A program made the position numbers and the translations under genes. The notes beneath the pieces were generated by a model. The model saw nothing but the letters and a program-made list of their open reading frames with translations. It searched no databases and was not told where the DNA came from. DNA of 42,120 nucleotides from Loktanella sp. (GTDB taxonomy: Bacteria; Pseudomonadota; Alphaproteobacteria; Rhodobacterales; Rhodobacteraceae). This document shows positions 29,447 through 38,279 of this stretch, one piece after another (within the stretch, counting starts at the first letter, position 1; each line of letters opens with the position of its first letter). The DNA lies in contig JAGXIQ010000031.1 in assembly GCA_024635625.1 (NCBI GenBank), positions 1 to 42,120 of the forward strand, given 5' to 3'.

Positions 29447-31150
29447 TCAGGCCGCCAGATCGTCAGCCGTAATGGCCAGCAGGTCGTCCGCGCCTTCGCG
29501 CACATGGGCCAGAAGCCCTGTGACCTCTGGTAGTTGGCGACGGATGTAGAAGGTGGCAAGACGGGCGCGGGCCGCGTCGCCGTGGATCGCGGCGGACAAG
29601 TGGGCATGACCACCTAGTACACGGGCAAAGGCCGCCAGGTACGGTACTGCCCCGGCAAATCGTTGCTGAAGATCGGTTTGTGCGACCAGCCAGTCGGTTG
29701 TTTCGCGCAGGTCTTCAGCGGCCTGCCAAACGGCCTCTGCCAAACCTTCGTGGCTGCTGCGGGCGGCCTCTGCGCCGGTCTGGATTTCTTCGATCAGCAG
29801 CTTGGCTGCTTCGCCGCCGTCCATCAACTTGCGGGCAACAAGGTCCATGGCCTGAATGCCGTTCGTGCCTTCGTAGATTGCAGTGACGCGGACATCACGC
29901 AGGTATTGCGCGGCACCAGTCTCTTCGACAAAACCCATTCCGCCGTGGACCTGTACGCCCATAGAGGCAACCTTGATCCCTGTGTCAGTACCAAAGGCTT
30001 TGGCTATCGGCGTCAGGAATGCGGCACGCGCCTTCCAGGCCGCGTCGCCGGTGGCAGACGTCATGTCGATAGCGCAGGCACACATCATTGCGATGGCGCG
30101 GGCGGCAAAGGTATCGGCCTTCATCTCGGCCAGCATGCGGCGGACGTCTGCGTGCTCGATGATGCTGCCCGTGCCGCCGACCTTACCCTGCTTGCGGTCC
30201 TGCGCGTAGTGCAACGCGTGCTGGTAGGCCCCTTCCGCTACGCCGATCCCTTGCGTGCCGACACCAAGGCGGGCGTTGTTCATCATCGTGAACATCGCTG
30301 CCATCCCGCCGTTTTCCTGTCCGACCATCCAGCCGACAGCATTGTCATAATCCATCACCGCCGTGGGGCTGCCGTGCAGGCCCAACTTGTGTTCTAGCGA
30401 TACGACCCGCAGGTTGTTCTGCTTGCCGGGAGTCCCGTCCGCGTCGGGGATGAACTTTGGCACAAGGAACAGGCTGATCCCTTTTGTACCTGGCACACCG
30501 TCAGGCAGGCGGGCCAAAACCAGATGGCAGATGTTGTCCGTAAAATCGTTGTCGGCCCAGCTGATGTAAATCTTCTGACCAGAGATCGCATAGGTGCCGT
30601 CGCCATTGTCCGTTGCCTTGGACCGCAACGCGCCCACATCGGATCCGGCCTGTGGTTCGGTCAGGTTCATGGTGCCGCACCATTCGCCAGAAATCAGCTT
30701 AGGTATGTAAAGGTCGCGCAGTGCGTCAGAGGCGTGGTGCTCTAACGCTTCGATCTGTCCCTGCGTCATCAAAGGGTTCAACTGCAGGGACAAGCAGGCC
30801 GCCGACATCATGTCGTTGACCGCAGTCGTCAGTGCCATTGGCAGACCCATGCCACCGTTCGCGGGGTCGGCAGACATACCAATCCAGCCACCCTCTGCGA
30901 TTGCCTTATAGCCCTCAGCATATCCGGGAGAGGTGCGAACGACGCCGTTTTCCAGCCGTGCCGGATGTAGATCGCCTGGGCGCTGCAAGGGGGCCAGCAC
31001 TTCTTCACACATCTTTGCGGCCTCGGTCAGGATGGCCTCGGTCATGTCCGGGGTGGCTTCACTGAACTTGTCCGTCTGAGTGACAGCGGCGAATCCCGCG
31101 ACGTAGTCCAGCAAAAAGCGAAAGTCGGAAACGGGGGCACGGTATGGCAT
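29447..31150 (-). CDS. Acyl-CoA dehydrogenase, DmdC-like long form
   Basis: FAD enzyme that makes the alpha-beta double bond in an acyl-CoA thioester. The 567-residue length, with a C-terminal extension, and the start MPYRAPVSDFRFLLDYVAGF place it in the long subfamily that includes DmdC (methylmercaptopropionyl-CoA dehydrogenase of DMSP demethylation). Landmarks are MNLTEPQAGSDVGALRSKAT near residue 161 (FAD site), VQVHGGMGFVEETGAAQYLR near 399, and the catalytic Glu427 in AIYEGTNGIQAMDL. The ATG at 31150 has GAGGAGGA before it. Other long-form members serve fatty acids, so a DMSP role is only a possibility, and no other dmd gene is nearby. Confidence 0.9.
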   Translation of the reverse strand: MPYRAPVSDFRFLLDYVAGFAAVTQTDKFSEATPDMTEAILTEAAKMCEEVLAPLQRPGDLHPARLENGVVRTSPGYAEGYKAIAEGGWIGMSADPANGGMGLPMALTTAVNDMMSAACLSLQLNPLMTQGQIEALEHHASDALRDLYIPKLISGEWCGTMNLTEPQAGSDVGALRSKATDNGDGTYAISGQKIYISWADNDFTDNICHLVLARLPDGVPGTKGISLFLVPKFIPDADGTPGKQNNLRVVSLEHKLGLHGSPTAVMDYDNAVGWMVGQENGGMAAMFTMMNNARLGVGTQGIGVAEGAYQHALHYAQDRKQGKVGGTGSIIEHADVRRMLAEMKADTFAARAIAMMCACAIDMTSATGDAAWKARAAFLTPIAKAFGTDTGIKVASMGVQVHGGMGFVEETGAAQYLRDVRVTAIYEGTNGIQAMDLVARKLMDGGEAAKLLIEEIQTGAEAARSSHEGLAEAVWQAAEDLRETTDWLVAQTDLQQRFAGAVPYLAAFARVLGGHAHLSAAIHGDAARARLATFYIRRQLPEVTGLLAHVREGADDLLAITADDLAA

Positions 31151-31230
31151 GGAGGCTCCTCCTCGGGTATGCTTGGCAAGGGCGCAGCGCGGCGCTATGC
31201 AGGCGCGATCTTGACCAAGGTAGCCGTACC

Positions 31231-32199
31231 ATGCAATCGCGCAATGACAACGCCACGTCAGAGACCTCTCTTCTGCTGGCAGATGACGCAGGGTTGGCAA
31301 AAGCGGCAGAGCTTTTGCGCTCAGGCGGGCTTGTCGCATTCCCGACCGAGACTGTCTATGGTCTTGGCGCTGACGCGCGGCAATCAGAGGCGGTGGCAAG
31401 CATTTATGCAGCTAAAGGGCGGCCCAGCTTCAACCCGCTGATCGTTCATGTCGCAGATCTGGCAGCGGCCGAGGCGCTAGTGACGTTTACCCCGCAGGCT
31501 TACCGATTGGCGCAAGCGTTCTGGCCAGGGGCTTTAACATTGGTGTTGCCGCTCAGGACAGGCGCGGGAGTGTCTTCGCTGGTGACGGCCGGGCTGGATA
31601 CGCTGGCAGTTCGTGTGCCTGATCATCCAACAGCGCAAGCTGTGCTAAGCGCCTTTGGCGGGCCGGTTGCAGCCCCAAGTGCAAACCCGTCTGGACGGAT
31701 CAGCCCGACGACGGCAGGGCACGTCATGGCGGGGCTGGCGGGACGCATCGATGCCATTGTAGATGGCGGGTCCTGCGCTGTTGGCGTGGAGTCGACAATT
31801 GTAGACGTGACCGGCGACCCGGTGCTGCTGCGGGCGGGCGGTGTGCCACAGGACGCCTTAGAGGCGGCCCTTGGTGCAGCGCTAAAAAGACCGCAAGCGA
31901 CAGCGCAGCCTACGTCACCGGGACAGTTGGCGAGCCATTACGCGCCGCTGGGCGCTGTGCGGTTGAACGCGACCACCTCGCAGCCGGGAGAGACTCTTTT
32001 AGGTTTTGGTGCTGTAAAGGGCGATCTTACATTGTCAGCCGCTGGCGACCTTAGAGAGGCAGCATCGCGCCTTTTTGATTGCTTGCACCAGCTGGACGCC
32101 ATGGGCGCGCAATCAATAGCGGTTGCTCCTATCCCCGATCAGGGGCTTGGGGCTGCGATCAATGACAGACTGCGACGGGCTGCGGCGCCGCGCGATTGA
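31231..32199 (+). CDS. tsaC: L-threonylcarbamoyladenylate synthase (Sua5/YwlC long form)
   Basis: Makes threonylcarbamoyl-AMP from threonine, bicarbonate and ATP for the t6A37 tRNA modification. The 322-residue protein has the YrdC domain first (VAFPTETVYGLGADA, then the KGRPSFNPLIVHV segment with the KxR and SxN residues, VRVPDHPTAQAVL, and APSANPSGRISPTTA) and a Sua5 C-terminal domain from about residue 225 (LASHYAPLGAVRL). The ATG at 31231 diverges from the acyl-CoA dehydrogenase gene across an 80-nt gap. The next gene downstream is 43 nt away. Confidence 0.94.
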   Translation: MQSRNDNATSETSLLLADDAGLAKAAELLRSGGLVAFPTETVYGLGADARQSEAVASIYAAKGRPSFNPLIVHVADLAAAEALVTFTPQAYRLAQAFWPGALTLVLPLRTGAGVSSLVTAGLDTLAVRVPDHPTAQAVLSAFGGPVAAPSANPSGRISPTTAGHVMAGLAGRIDAIVDGGSCAVGVESTIVDVTGDPVLLRAGGVPQDALEAALGAALKRPQATAQPTSPGQLASHYAPLGAVRLNATTSQPGETLLGFGAVKGDLTLSAAGDLREAASRLFDCLHQLDAMGAQSIAVAPIPDQGLGAAINDRLRRAAAPRD

Positions 32200-32242
32200 A
32201 CCATGCGGCCTTGGGCGGCGTTCAATCAAAAAGGGAACCACA

Positions 32243-33190
32243 ATGGCCGGACATCATCATCACGTCGACCCAGATGCAGGCGACCGCCGCATAATTGGTG
32301 CGGTCGCCGTCAATCTGCTGCTGACGGTGGCGCAAATCGCGGGGGGTATTCTGTCTGGCAGCCTGGCGCTGATCGCTGATGCGATTCACAACCTGAGTGA
32401 CGCATTGGCGCTGGTCATAGCCTTCGGGGCTCGTAAGATCGCGCGCCGTCCGGCGGATAAGACCATGACCTTCGGTTACGCCAGAGCCGAGGTCGTAGCC
32501 GCGCTGATCAATTACACGACGCTGATCGTGATTGGTCTTTGGCTTGTCTACGAAGGGGTCACCCGGTTGATTTCACCCGAAGGGGTTGATGGTTGGCTGG
32601 TGATCTGGATCGCCTTGATTGCCTTAGTGATCGACCTGATCACCGCCGCGCTGACCTATGCGATGAGTAAAGACAGCATGAACATCCGCGCGGCATTTCT
32701 GCACAATGTGTCGGACGCTTTGGGTTCGGTTGGCGTCATCGTCGCAGGCCTGCTGATCTTGACCTTCGGTTGGACTTGGGTGGATCCTGTCGTCACGCTC
32801 GCTATCGCCGGTTACATCCTGTGGCAGTCGTTTTCCGAAATCGGCCCGGTCATCCGCCTGCTGATGTTGGGGAGCCCGGCTGACGCTGATGCGGCAGGGA
32901 TCGTGGCTGACATGCGTGCCGTCGATGGCGTGGCGGATGTTCACCACGTCCATCTTTGGATGATCGACGAGAACCGCAATGCGGTCGATGCGCATATTGT
33001 GGTACAGCAAGGTGATTGGGGGCGCGCCGATGCGATCAAGGATGCCGTGCGCAAAGCGCTACACCCCCACGGTATCAGCCACGCCACCTTAGAGGTCGAA
33101 TGTAGCCGACACGCTTGTCACGATGCGCAACTGTTCGGCGATGTCGCGGCGCAAGACGTGAGCCATAAGGGGCACGCGCATGCGCATTGA
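32243..33190 (+). CDS. Cation diffusion facilitator, zinc/cobalt/cadmium efflux type
   Basis: A proton-coupled inner-membrane metal exporter. The 315-residue protein has a His-rich N-terminus (MAGHHHHVD) and C-terminus (CHDAQ, SHKGHAHAH), six helices, and the paired metal motifs HNLSDA (from His49) and HNVSDA. The cytoplasmic C-terminal domain holds VHHVHLWMIDENRNAVDAHI. The His-rich ends and the HxxxD pairs favour zinc (ZitB/CzcD-like) over iron or manganese. The start ATG at 32243 has AAGGG 10 nt upstream. It is probably co-transcribed with tsaC. Confidence 0.93.
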   Translation: MAGHHHHVDPDAGDRRIIGAVAVNLLLTVAQIAGGILSGSLALIADAIHNLSDALALVIAFGARKIARRPADKTMTFGYARAEVVAALINYTTLIVIGLWLVYEGVTRLISPEGVDGWLVIWIALIALVIDLITAALTYAMSKDSMNIRAAFLHNVSDALGSVGVIVAGLLILTFGWTWVDPVVTLAIAGYILWQSFSEIGPVIRLLMLGSPADADAAGIVADMRAVDGVADVHHVHLWMIDENRNAVDAHIVVQQGDWGRADAIKDAVRKALHPHGISHATLEVECSRHACHDAQLFGDVAAQDVSHKGHAHAH

Positions 33191-33425
33191 TCGGACTGGC
33201 GCGCGCAACGAACTCTACCGGCGATAAATGATGGGGGGCCGGTCTGGCTGCCCTCGCGTTTTCCATGGTCCCAGATAAACGTAATCGCGGCGGCTAATAA
33301 TTCGCGCAGTCTGTTTTCGTAAAGGATTTTGGGGTTGAGGCAAAAGCAGCGGACAGCATTCTGCCGCAAGTAAGCTTAAATGTCTACGGGCCTGGCGTGA
33401 TGCATCGCCGATATGTCCCAAAGAT

Positions 33426-33451
33426 TGAGGGGCCGCAAAAGCAGCCCCTCA
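33426..33451 (-). terminator. Terminator after the DJ-1/PfpI gene
   Basis: TGAGGGGC (33426-33433) pairs with GCCCCTCA (33444-33451), an 8-bp stem with a 10-nt loop, 9 nt after the stop of the leftward gene. The downstream side on that strand reads AATCTTT, a weak T-run. The remaining gap (33,191-33,425) holds no gene that I recognise. Confidence 0.55.
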
Positions 33452-33459
33452 TTATCGCA

Positions 33460-34134
33460 TTACACCAAAGTCAGCAGCTTTTTTGCGGCTTCTTCCGAAG
33501 ATGCTGGGTTTTGACCAGTGACAAGCTTACCGTCTGTAACAACAAACGAGGCCCAATCGTCACCCTTTTGGTAGTGGCCGCCGTTGGCGATCAGCATGTC
33601 CTCGACAAGGAACGGCACGACATCCGTAAGGCCAACGCCTTCTTCCTCTGTATTGGTAAAGCCGGTGACCGTTTTGCCGGATACCAGCGGCTTACCGTCA
33701 GTGCCTTTGGTGTTCTTGAACACGGCAGGTGCGTGGCAAACAGCGCCCAACGGCGTGCCGGCTGCGGTGACGGCTTCGATCAATGCAATGCTGTCCTTAT
33801 CTTCAGACAGGTCCCAAAGCGGGCCGTGGCCACCGGGGTAGAAGACGGCATCAAAGCCAGCGGTGTCGATTGTGGACAGCACATTTGTGTTGGCCAGTGC
33901 CTTTTGCGCGTCATCGTCCTTTTTGAACCGGTCTGTCGCAGGGGTCTGCGCGTCTTCAGTGTCAGAGGACGGGTCAAGCGGCGGCTGCCCGCCCTTGGGA
34001 GAGGCGATCGTGATCTCAGCGCCTGCGTCTTTGAAGACATAGTAGGGGGCTGCGAATTCTTCGAGCCAGAAACCGGTCTTCTTACCGGTATCGCCAAGTT
34101 TATCGTGCGATGTCAGAACCATGAGGATTTTCAT
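33460..34134 (-). CDS. DJ-1/PfpI-family protein (type 1 glutamine amidotransferase-like)
   Basis: A 224-residue protein of the Hsp31-like branch of DJ-1/PfpI. The nucleophile is Cys133, followed by His134, in LGAVCHAPAVFK. The early acidic pair GFWLEEFAAPYYVFKDAGAE (Glu25/Glu26) supplies the acid residue. AVFYPGGHGPLWDL near residue 97 marks the oxyanion side. Members act as glutathione-independent glyoxalases, deglycases or chaperones, and sequence alone does not decide which. The ATG at 34134 has AAAGGA 10 nt upstream. A start 13 codons earlier lacks such a site. Confidence 0.9.
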   Translation of the reverse strand: MKILMVLTSHDKLGDTGKKTGFWLEEFAAPYYVFKDAGAEITIASPKGGQPPLDPSSDTEDAQTPATDRFKKDDDAQKALANTNVLSTIDTAGFDAVFYPGGHGPLWDLSEDKDSIALIEAVTAAGTPLGAVCHAPAVFKNTKGTDGKPLVSGKTVTGFTNTEEEGVGLTDVVPFLVEDMLIANGGHYQKGDDWASFVVTDGKLVTGQNPASSEEAAKKLLTLV

Positions 34135-34161
34135 CGGGGAGTGTCCTTTCAAAATGCCACA

Positions 34162-34233
34162 CCCCGCGACCAAAGAGGTGCGGGGCGTCTAGGATAGTTA
34201 AACTATGACAAGGCGCAGTTGTTCCCTGCGCTT
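34162..34233 (-). terminator. Two hairpins between the coiled-coil gene and the DJ-1 gene
   Basis: The first, CGCAG (34214-34218) with CTGCG (34226-34230), extends by AAG/CTT across a one-base bulge. The second, CCCCGC (34162-34167) with GCGGGG (34180-34185), extends inward by ACC/GGT. They lie after the stop of the leftward coiled-coil gene and before the DJ-1 start, so either may end the upstream transcript. The second may also form in the DJ-1 leader. Neither has a strong T-run. Confidence 0.4.
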
Positions 34234-34325
34234 AAGCATCCCGTTGCGTCAACGGCAGCGGAGGAGCGGATTAGGTTGGAAATTTATCGGAATGTGGATG
34301 CCCGGTACTGCGACTTGGCCGTATA

Positions 34326-34640
34326 TTACCGATCGACCATGCTGCGGTATTCCTCTGCCTCGCGGCGGGCGTCGCACAATCCGTCCATCGCCGCCCGCAG
34401 CTCTGCTTCGGTCTGGGACAGTTGGTTCGTGATCTCTGCTTCGCGCTGCTGCAAATAGGTGATTGCCTGATCGCGGGTTTCTTCGGCCTCGTGCAAGGCC
34501 TGTGCCATACGGTCAAGCTCTCCGATTTCGGCCTTGGTAACGCGCGTGGCACGGTTGACCAGCCAGCTGGCAAACCACCCTAGTGTAAAGGCCACGAAAA
34601 GGATGATCGCTGTGGCGACGATGAATTCGGTGCGGTTCAA
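34326..34640 (-). CDS. Small membrane protein with a coiled-coil tail, TTG start
   Basis: A 104-residue protein with one N-terminal membrane helix (FIVATAIILFVAFTLGWFAS) and a long charged coiled coil (ELDRMAQALHEAEETRDQAI, then QQREAEITNQLSQTEAELRA). I do not know its function. Anchored coiled-coil proteins like this are often envelope scaffold partners. I chose TTG at 34640 because it gives MNRTEF, has AGGA about 8 nt upstream and avoids overlap with the ompA-like gene. The nearest ATG (34688) would start inside that gene and add 16 hydrophilic residues before the helix. It follows the OmpA-family gene by 16 nt, so the two form an operon. Confidence 0.75.
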   Translation of the reverse strand: MNRTEFIVATAIILFVAFTLGWFASWLVNRATRVTKAEIGELDRMAQALHEAEETRDQAITYLQQREAEITNQLSQTEAELRAAMDGLCDARREAEEYRSMVDR

Positions 34641-34656
34641 GGGTCTGTCCTGACTG

Positions 34657-36531
34657 TCATTCGGTCGTGTCGGCGTCTGGCGCGCCATCGCTTTCGACCT
34701 GTTCGAGTGTAGTAGGTTCTTCTGGTATCGTCAGCAGCGAAAAGGCGATCCGGCGGTTCGCCTCGCGGCCGTCTGCGGTGTCGTTATCGGCGATGGGATC
34801 AGCCTCGCCAAAGCCCACGGCGGTAAAGCTGGCGATGGGGATGCGGCGCACGCGTAAGGCCGCGACGACGGCTTCGGCGCGGGACTGGGATAGTTCCTGG
34901 TTCATCTCTTCACCGCCCTGACTGTCGGTATAACCTGCAATCTGCATCTGGATGCCAGGACACCGCTGCAAAATTTCGCCGATGTCGTCGAGGACGGGCT
35001 GCGAATCCGAAGTGAGGGTCGAAGAACCCGGATCGAACAGGATCTTCCCGCCATCGGTCACTTTACCGATATTGGCGATGCATTCCTCTGGCGTCGGCAG
35101 GCCTGCAGCTGGATCAAGTTCCTTGACGTATGTGATGTCGAGGTCAGCTTCGGCACTTGGGCCTAGTTTGTCGATGAGCAAGTTCGTGACGATGGCAGGC
35201 GCATTTGCATCCCCAGTATTGCCAGTCACCGTTACCAGGTCGGGTGTGACGTTCACGGTTCCGTTCTCAAGTTGCGCCAGCGCCTCTATCCCGGCCAGTA
35301 TGCGTACCGACCAGTCTTGGGGCAGATCACTGACCACGCGGGTGCCCATGGTGACGTTGGCCGCGCCGAATTTGGCAGCGGCGTAGTTTTCTGCCGTCAT
35401 GTTGGACAGATCATCACTGACCCGACCCCGCAACTGGACAGCGTCTTCTGGACTACGAGTCGCGGTGAAGGTGGGCGGGCCTTCGGCGCTAGCATCAGGA
35501 GGGCGGGGCAAGTCGACTGTCAGGGCGAACACGTCGGGCAGGGCATTTTCCAGTACTCCGGCCACCCTGTCGAAGGTCTCCTGATCTGTGGTTTCCAGAC
35601 CCACGAAAGTCACGTCTGTGTCAGCCAATGTCACTGTGCCCCCGCCGATATCAGTCACGGCCTTAATCCCCAGCGCGACGGCATCGCCCCACGTGCGAGA
35701 CGGCACACCCAGCGCCTGTACGCAGTTCGACCGGCCGGTGAACCCTGCAGCAGTGGCTGCGGCAAGGATTTGCTTTTCAGTGGTTGGGCTGTCAGCGGCG
35801 CATGCCGCAAAGCGCGCGCCATCACTGTCGAGCGTAAAGCGGGTTGTATAGGGCGAAATGACCGGGCGCGGCGCGGTGATCCTGACTGTACGCCGGATAC
35901 CTTCGGGCACGTTGCGGGCCAATGCTGTTTCAAGGTTCGCCTTTTCGCTGGCGCTATCCGCAATGGCGCTGACCGAAACACGGGCGGCAGACACGGAAAT
36001 TTTGGACCGCGGCAGCATGTCGAGCGCGCGCAGGGCGTAGGACATTGCATCACGCCATGTTTCAGGGGTCGGATAATCGGCAGTTTCCAACAGGTCCGTC
36101 ACCGCAGCGCCGCGTGCGATCTGGGTAATGCGGGCGTCTAACGCCTCTCGGTCGCTATCGGTTGGGATCAGCCCGATAATAGAGATACCAGTGTCGCCAC
36201 GCAAAATCTCGACAGCGAATTCGGGTGCAGCGATGCCAGCGGTATCAGTCACTGACATGTTGTCGATGACCCGGCTTGCGTCGACCATGCGCCCGGCGGC
36301 AGACATTGCGCGAAAACGGTCGGCCTCGGTTGGGGCCTGACCTTCTATGATGACTTGTAGACCGTCGCCCATGACGCTGGCCCAAGGCATATCTGCGTCA
36401 ACAAGATCCTCTTGCACAGACATAACAGAGACCTCTTCGACAACAGCGACCGTGGCGCGGGCCGCGAAGGTGCAAGCGATGGCGGCGAGGACGAAGACGC
36501 CGATGCGCAGGAAAAGGTGAGACAGGCGCAT
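34657..36531 (-). CDS. OmpA-family envelope protein with three internal repeats
   Basis: A 624-residue exported protein. The N-terminus is a signal or anchor helix (LFLRIGVFVLAAIACTF). The C-terminal OmpA peptidoglycan-binding domain covers about 495-600, with ILFDPGSSTLTSDS, GYTDSQGGEEMNQELSQSRA and FGEADPIADNDTADGREANR. Between them, BON-like units recur. Three Trp-centred blocks at Trp159, Trp281 and Trp407 (TWRDAMSYALRAL, TWGDAVALGIKAV, DWSVRILAGIEAL) each lead into a beta hairpin, and they lie 122 and 126 residues apart. It probably binds the cell wall and an outer- or inner-membrane partner. Its exact role is unknown. The ATG at 36531 has AAGGA 9 nt upstream. Confidence 0.87.
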   Translation of the reverse strand: MRLSHLFLRIGVFVLAAIACTFAARATVAVVEEVSVMSVQEDLVDADMPWASVMGDGLQVIIEGQAPTEADRFRAMSAAGRMVDASRVIDNMSVTDTAGIAAPEFAVEILRGDTGISIIGLIPTDSDREALDARITQIARGAAVTDLLETADYPTPETWRDAMSYALRALDMLPRSKISVSAARVSVSAIADSASEKANLETALARNVPEGIRRTVRITAPRPVISPYTTRFTLDSDGARFAACAADSPTTEKQILAAATAAGFTGRSNCVQALGVPSRTWGDAVALGIKAVTDIGGGTVTLADTDVTFVGLETTDQETFDRVAGVLENALPDVFALTVDLPRPPDASAEGPPTFTATRSPEDAVQLRGRVSDDLSNMTAENYAAAKFGAANVTMGTRVVSDLPQDWSVRILAGIEALAQLENGTVNVTPDLVTVTGNTGDANAPAIVTNLLIDKLGPSAEADLDITYVKELDPAAGLPTPEECIANIGKVTDGGKILFDPGSSTLTSDSQPVLDDIGEILQRCPGIQMQIAGYTDSQGGEEMNQELSQSRAEAVVAALRVRRIPIASFTAVGFGEADPIADNDTADGREANRRIAFSLLTIPEEPTTLEQVESDGAPDADTTE

Positions 36532-36591
36532 GGAAGGGAATCCTTGGTCTTGATCTTGCGCAAGTCTAAGCGCCACGGGGGGCCGGTGCAA

Positions 36592-37548
36592 TCAGACCAG
36601 CAGCGCGACGGCGAAAAACGGCAAGGGCAGCAGGCCGGCGTTGCGGTTCGACCTGAACAGGCGAAGCAAAACGGCAGTGTCATCCGGCGTAAACCGGGTC
36701 AGTTGCCACGTTAGGTGCCACGCCAGTGCCCATGGGCCCAACAGTGCCACAATCAGGGACGGCACAGACCGATCCAGCGACGCGCCAACGACCGCAAAGC
36801 CCAATAAAAGAAGGGTTCCAACGAGGAAACCGCGCAGCCACATCGGGCTGTTGTCGCCGAACAAACGGGCGGTGGATTTGACGCCGATCAGGGCGTCATC
36901 CTCTGTATCCTGATGGGCGTAGATGGTGTCGTAGAAAAGTGTCCAACTGATGCCTGCCACGTAAAGCACAACGGCAGGCCATGCCAGTGATCCGGTATGC
37001 GCAGTCCACAGCAACAAGGCGCCCCAGTTGAACGCTAGGCCCAGAAAAACCTGCGGCCACCACGTAAAGCGCTTGGCAAAAGGATAGATTGCGACGGGGA
37101 TCAGGGCGGCGATTCCCAGTGCGATAGCGGCCAAGGGGAAGGTCAGCAGGATCGCAAACGCCACGCCGCATTGGACGATCATCCATGCCAACGCTTGTTT
37201 GACGCTGACTTGTCCTGACGGGATGGGCCGCGACCGGGTACGCGCGACGGAGCCGTCAATATGTCGGTCGGTAATGTCGTTCCATGTGCAGCCCGCACCG
37301 CGCATCAGCGCTGCGCCTATGGCTGATCCGACAATCAGCCAGACATCGAACCATGTGAAACTGTCAGTCGCGAGGGCCGCTAGTGCGATGGCCCACCAAC
37401 AAGGAAGCAAAAGCAGCCACGTCCCAATGGGCCGATCCAGACGCGACAGCCGCAAATAGGGCTGCCAAGCGGCAGGCGCATGGGTGTCCACCCAATTCCC
37501 GGCGGAATCAGCGACGCGCCCCTCTGGCATCCCGGTGGTCTGGGTCAT
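36592..37548 (-). CDS. ubiA: 4-hydroxybenzoate polyprenyltransferase
   Basis: Joins a polyprenyl chain to 4-hydroxybenzoate, the committed membrane step of ubiquinone synthesis. The 318-residue integral membrane protein has two Asp-rich motifs: NDITDRHIDGSVARTRSRPI near residue 90, and DTIYAHQDTEDDALIGVKST near 207. About eight helices are visible. I chose the ATG at 37548 because it leaves room for the divergent rsmE start at 37560. An upstream ATG at 37569 would overlap rsmE. Confidence 0.95.
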   Translation of the reverse strand: MTQTTGMPEGRVADSAGNWVDTHAPAAWQPYLRLSRLDRPIGTWLLLLPCWWAIALAALATDSFTWFDVWLIVGSAIGAALMRGAGCTWNDITDRHIDGSVARTRSRPIPSGQVSVKQALAWMIVQCGVAFAILLTFPLAAIALGIAALIPVAIYPFAKRFTWWPQVFLGLAFNWGALLLWTAHTGSLAWPAVVLYVAGISWTLFYDTIYAHQDTEDDALIGVKSTARLFGDNSPMWLRGFLVGTLLLLGFAVVGASLDRSVPSLIVALLGPWALAWHLTWQLTRFTPDDTAVLLRLFRSNRNAGLLPLPFFAVALLV

Positions 37549-37559
37549 ATGTCTGGTCC

Positions 37560-38276
37560 ATGGTATCAAAAGTTCGCCTTTTTGTAGATCACCCCTTGGG
37601 GGAAGGGCAAACGGTTCCGATCGATCGGGACCGTGCGCTGTATCTTTTTGCCGTGATGCGGCTAGGCGTGGGCGATGTGCTTACCCTGATCAACGGACGC
37701 GACGGCGCATGGGACGCAACGCTGATCGAAGGGTCAAAGCGCGGCGGTCTGTTGCGCGTAAACGTGCGGACCGGGCCGCAAATCATGCCGCCAGACCTTT
37801 GGTTGATCTTTGCACCCATCAAGAAAGCGCGCACGGATTTCATCGTCGAAAAGGCGGTAGAACTGGGCGTCGCGCGAATCTTGCCTGTGATAACTGATCA
37901 TACCAACGAAAAGGCACGTCAGGATAAATTACAGGCGCACGCCGTCGAAGCGGCAGAGCAATGCGGTGGAACCTACGTGCCCCAGGTGGCCGAGGTCGCG
38001 CGGTTGTCGGCCGTGCTAGACGGCTGGGGTGATCGGCGCATTTTGTTCTGCGATGAAAGCCTTGTGGGCACGGCGGCCAATCTTGCGGCGCTGACACCGG
38101 GACCATGGGCCGTTCTTATTGGTCCCGAAGGTGGGTTTTCGCCCGCAGAACGGGATCGGTTGCACGCCATGGCGCAGGCGCAGGCGGTTAGTCTGGGGCC
38201 GCGCATCCTGCGGGCGGATACCGCGGCGGTCGCTGCGTTGACCCTGTGGCAAGTGACATTGGGGGATTGGGTATGA
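37560..38276 (+). CDS. rsmE: 16S rRNA (uracil1498-N3)-methyltransferase
   Basis: Methylates U1498 of 16S rRNA with S-adenosylmethionine. The 238-residue SPOUT protein has the PUA-like N-terminal domain (RLFVDHPLGEGQTVPIDRDR), the KKARTDFIVEKAVELGVARI helix, EAAEQCGGTYVP near residue 135, and the knotted SAM site VLIGPEGGFSPAERD followed by SLGPRILRADTAAVAALTLW, all diagnostic. The start at 37560 diverges from ubiA by 11 nt, so the promoters must overlap the two genes. It is followed 3 nt later by a small membrane protein gene. Confidence 0.96.
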   Translation: MVSKVRLFVDHPLGEGQTVPIDRDRALYLFAVMRLGVGDVLTLINGRDGAWDATLIEGSKRGGLLRVNVRTGPQIMPPDLWLIFAPIKKARTDFIVEKAVELGVARILPVITDHTNEKARQDKLQAHAVEAAEQCGGTYVPQVAEVARLSAVLDGWGDRRILFCDESLVGTAANLAALTPGPWAVLIGPEGGFSPAERDRLHAMAQAQAVSLGPRILRADTAAVAALTLWQVTLGDWV

Positions 38277-38279
38277 ACC

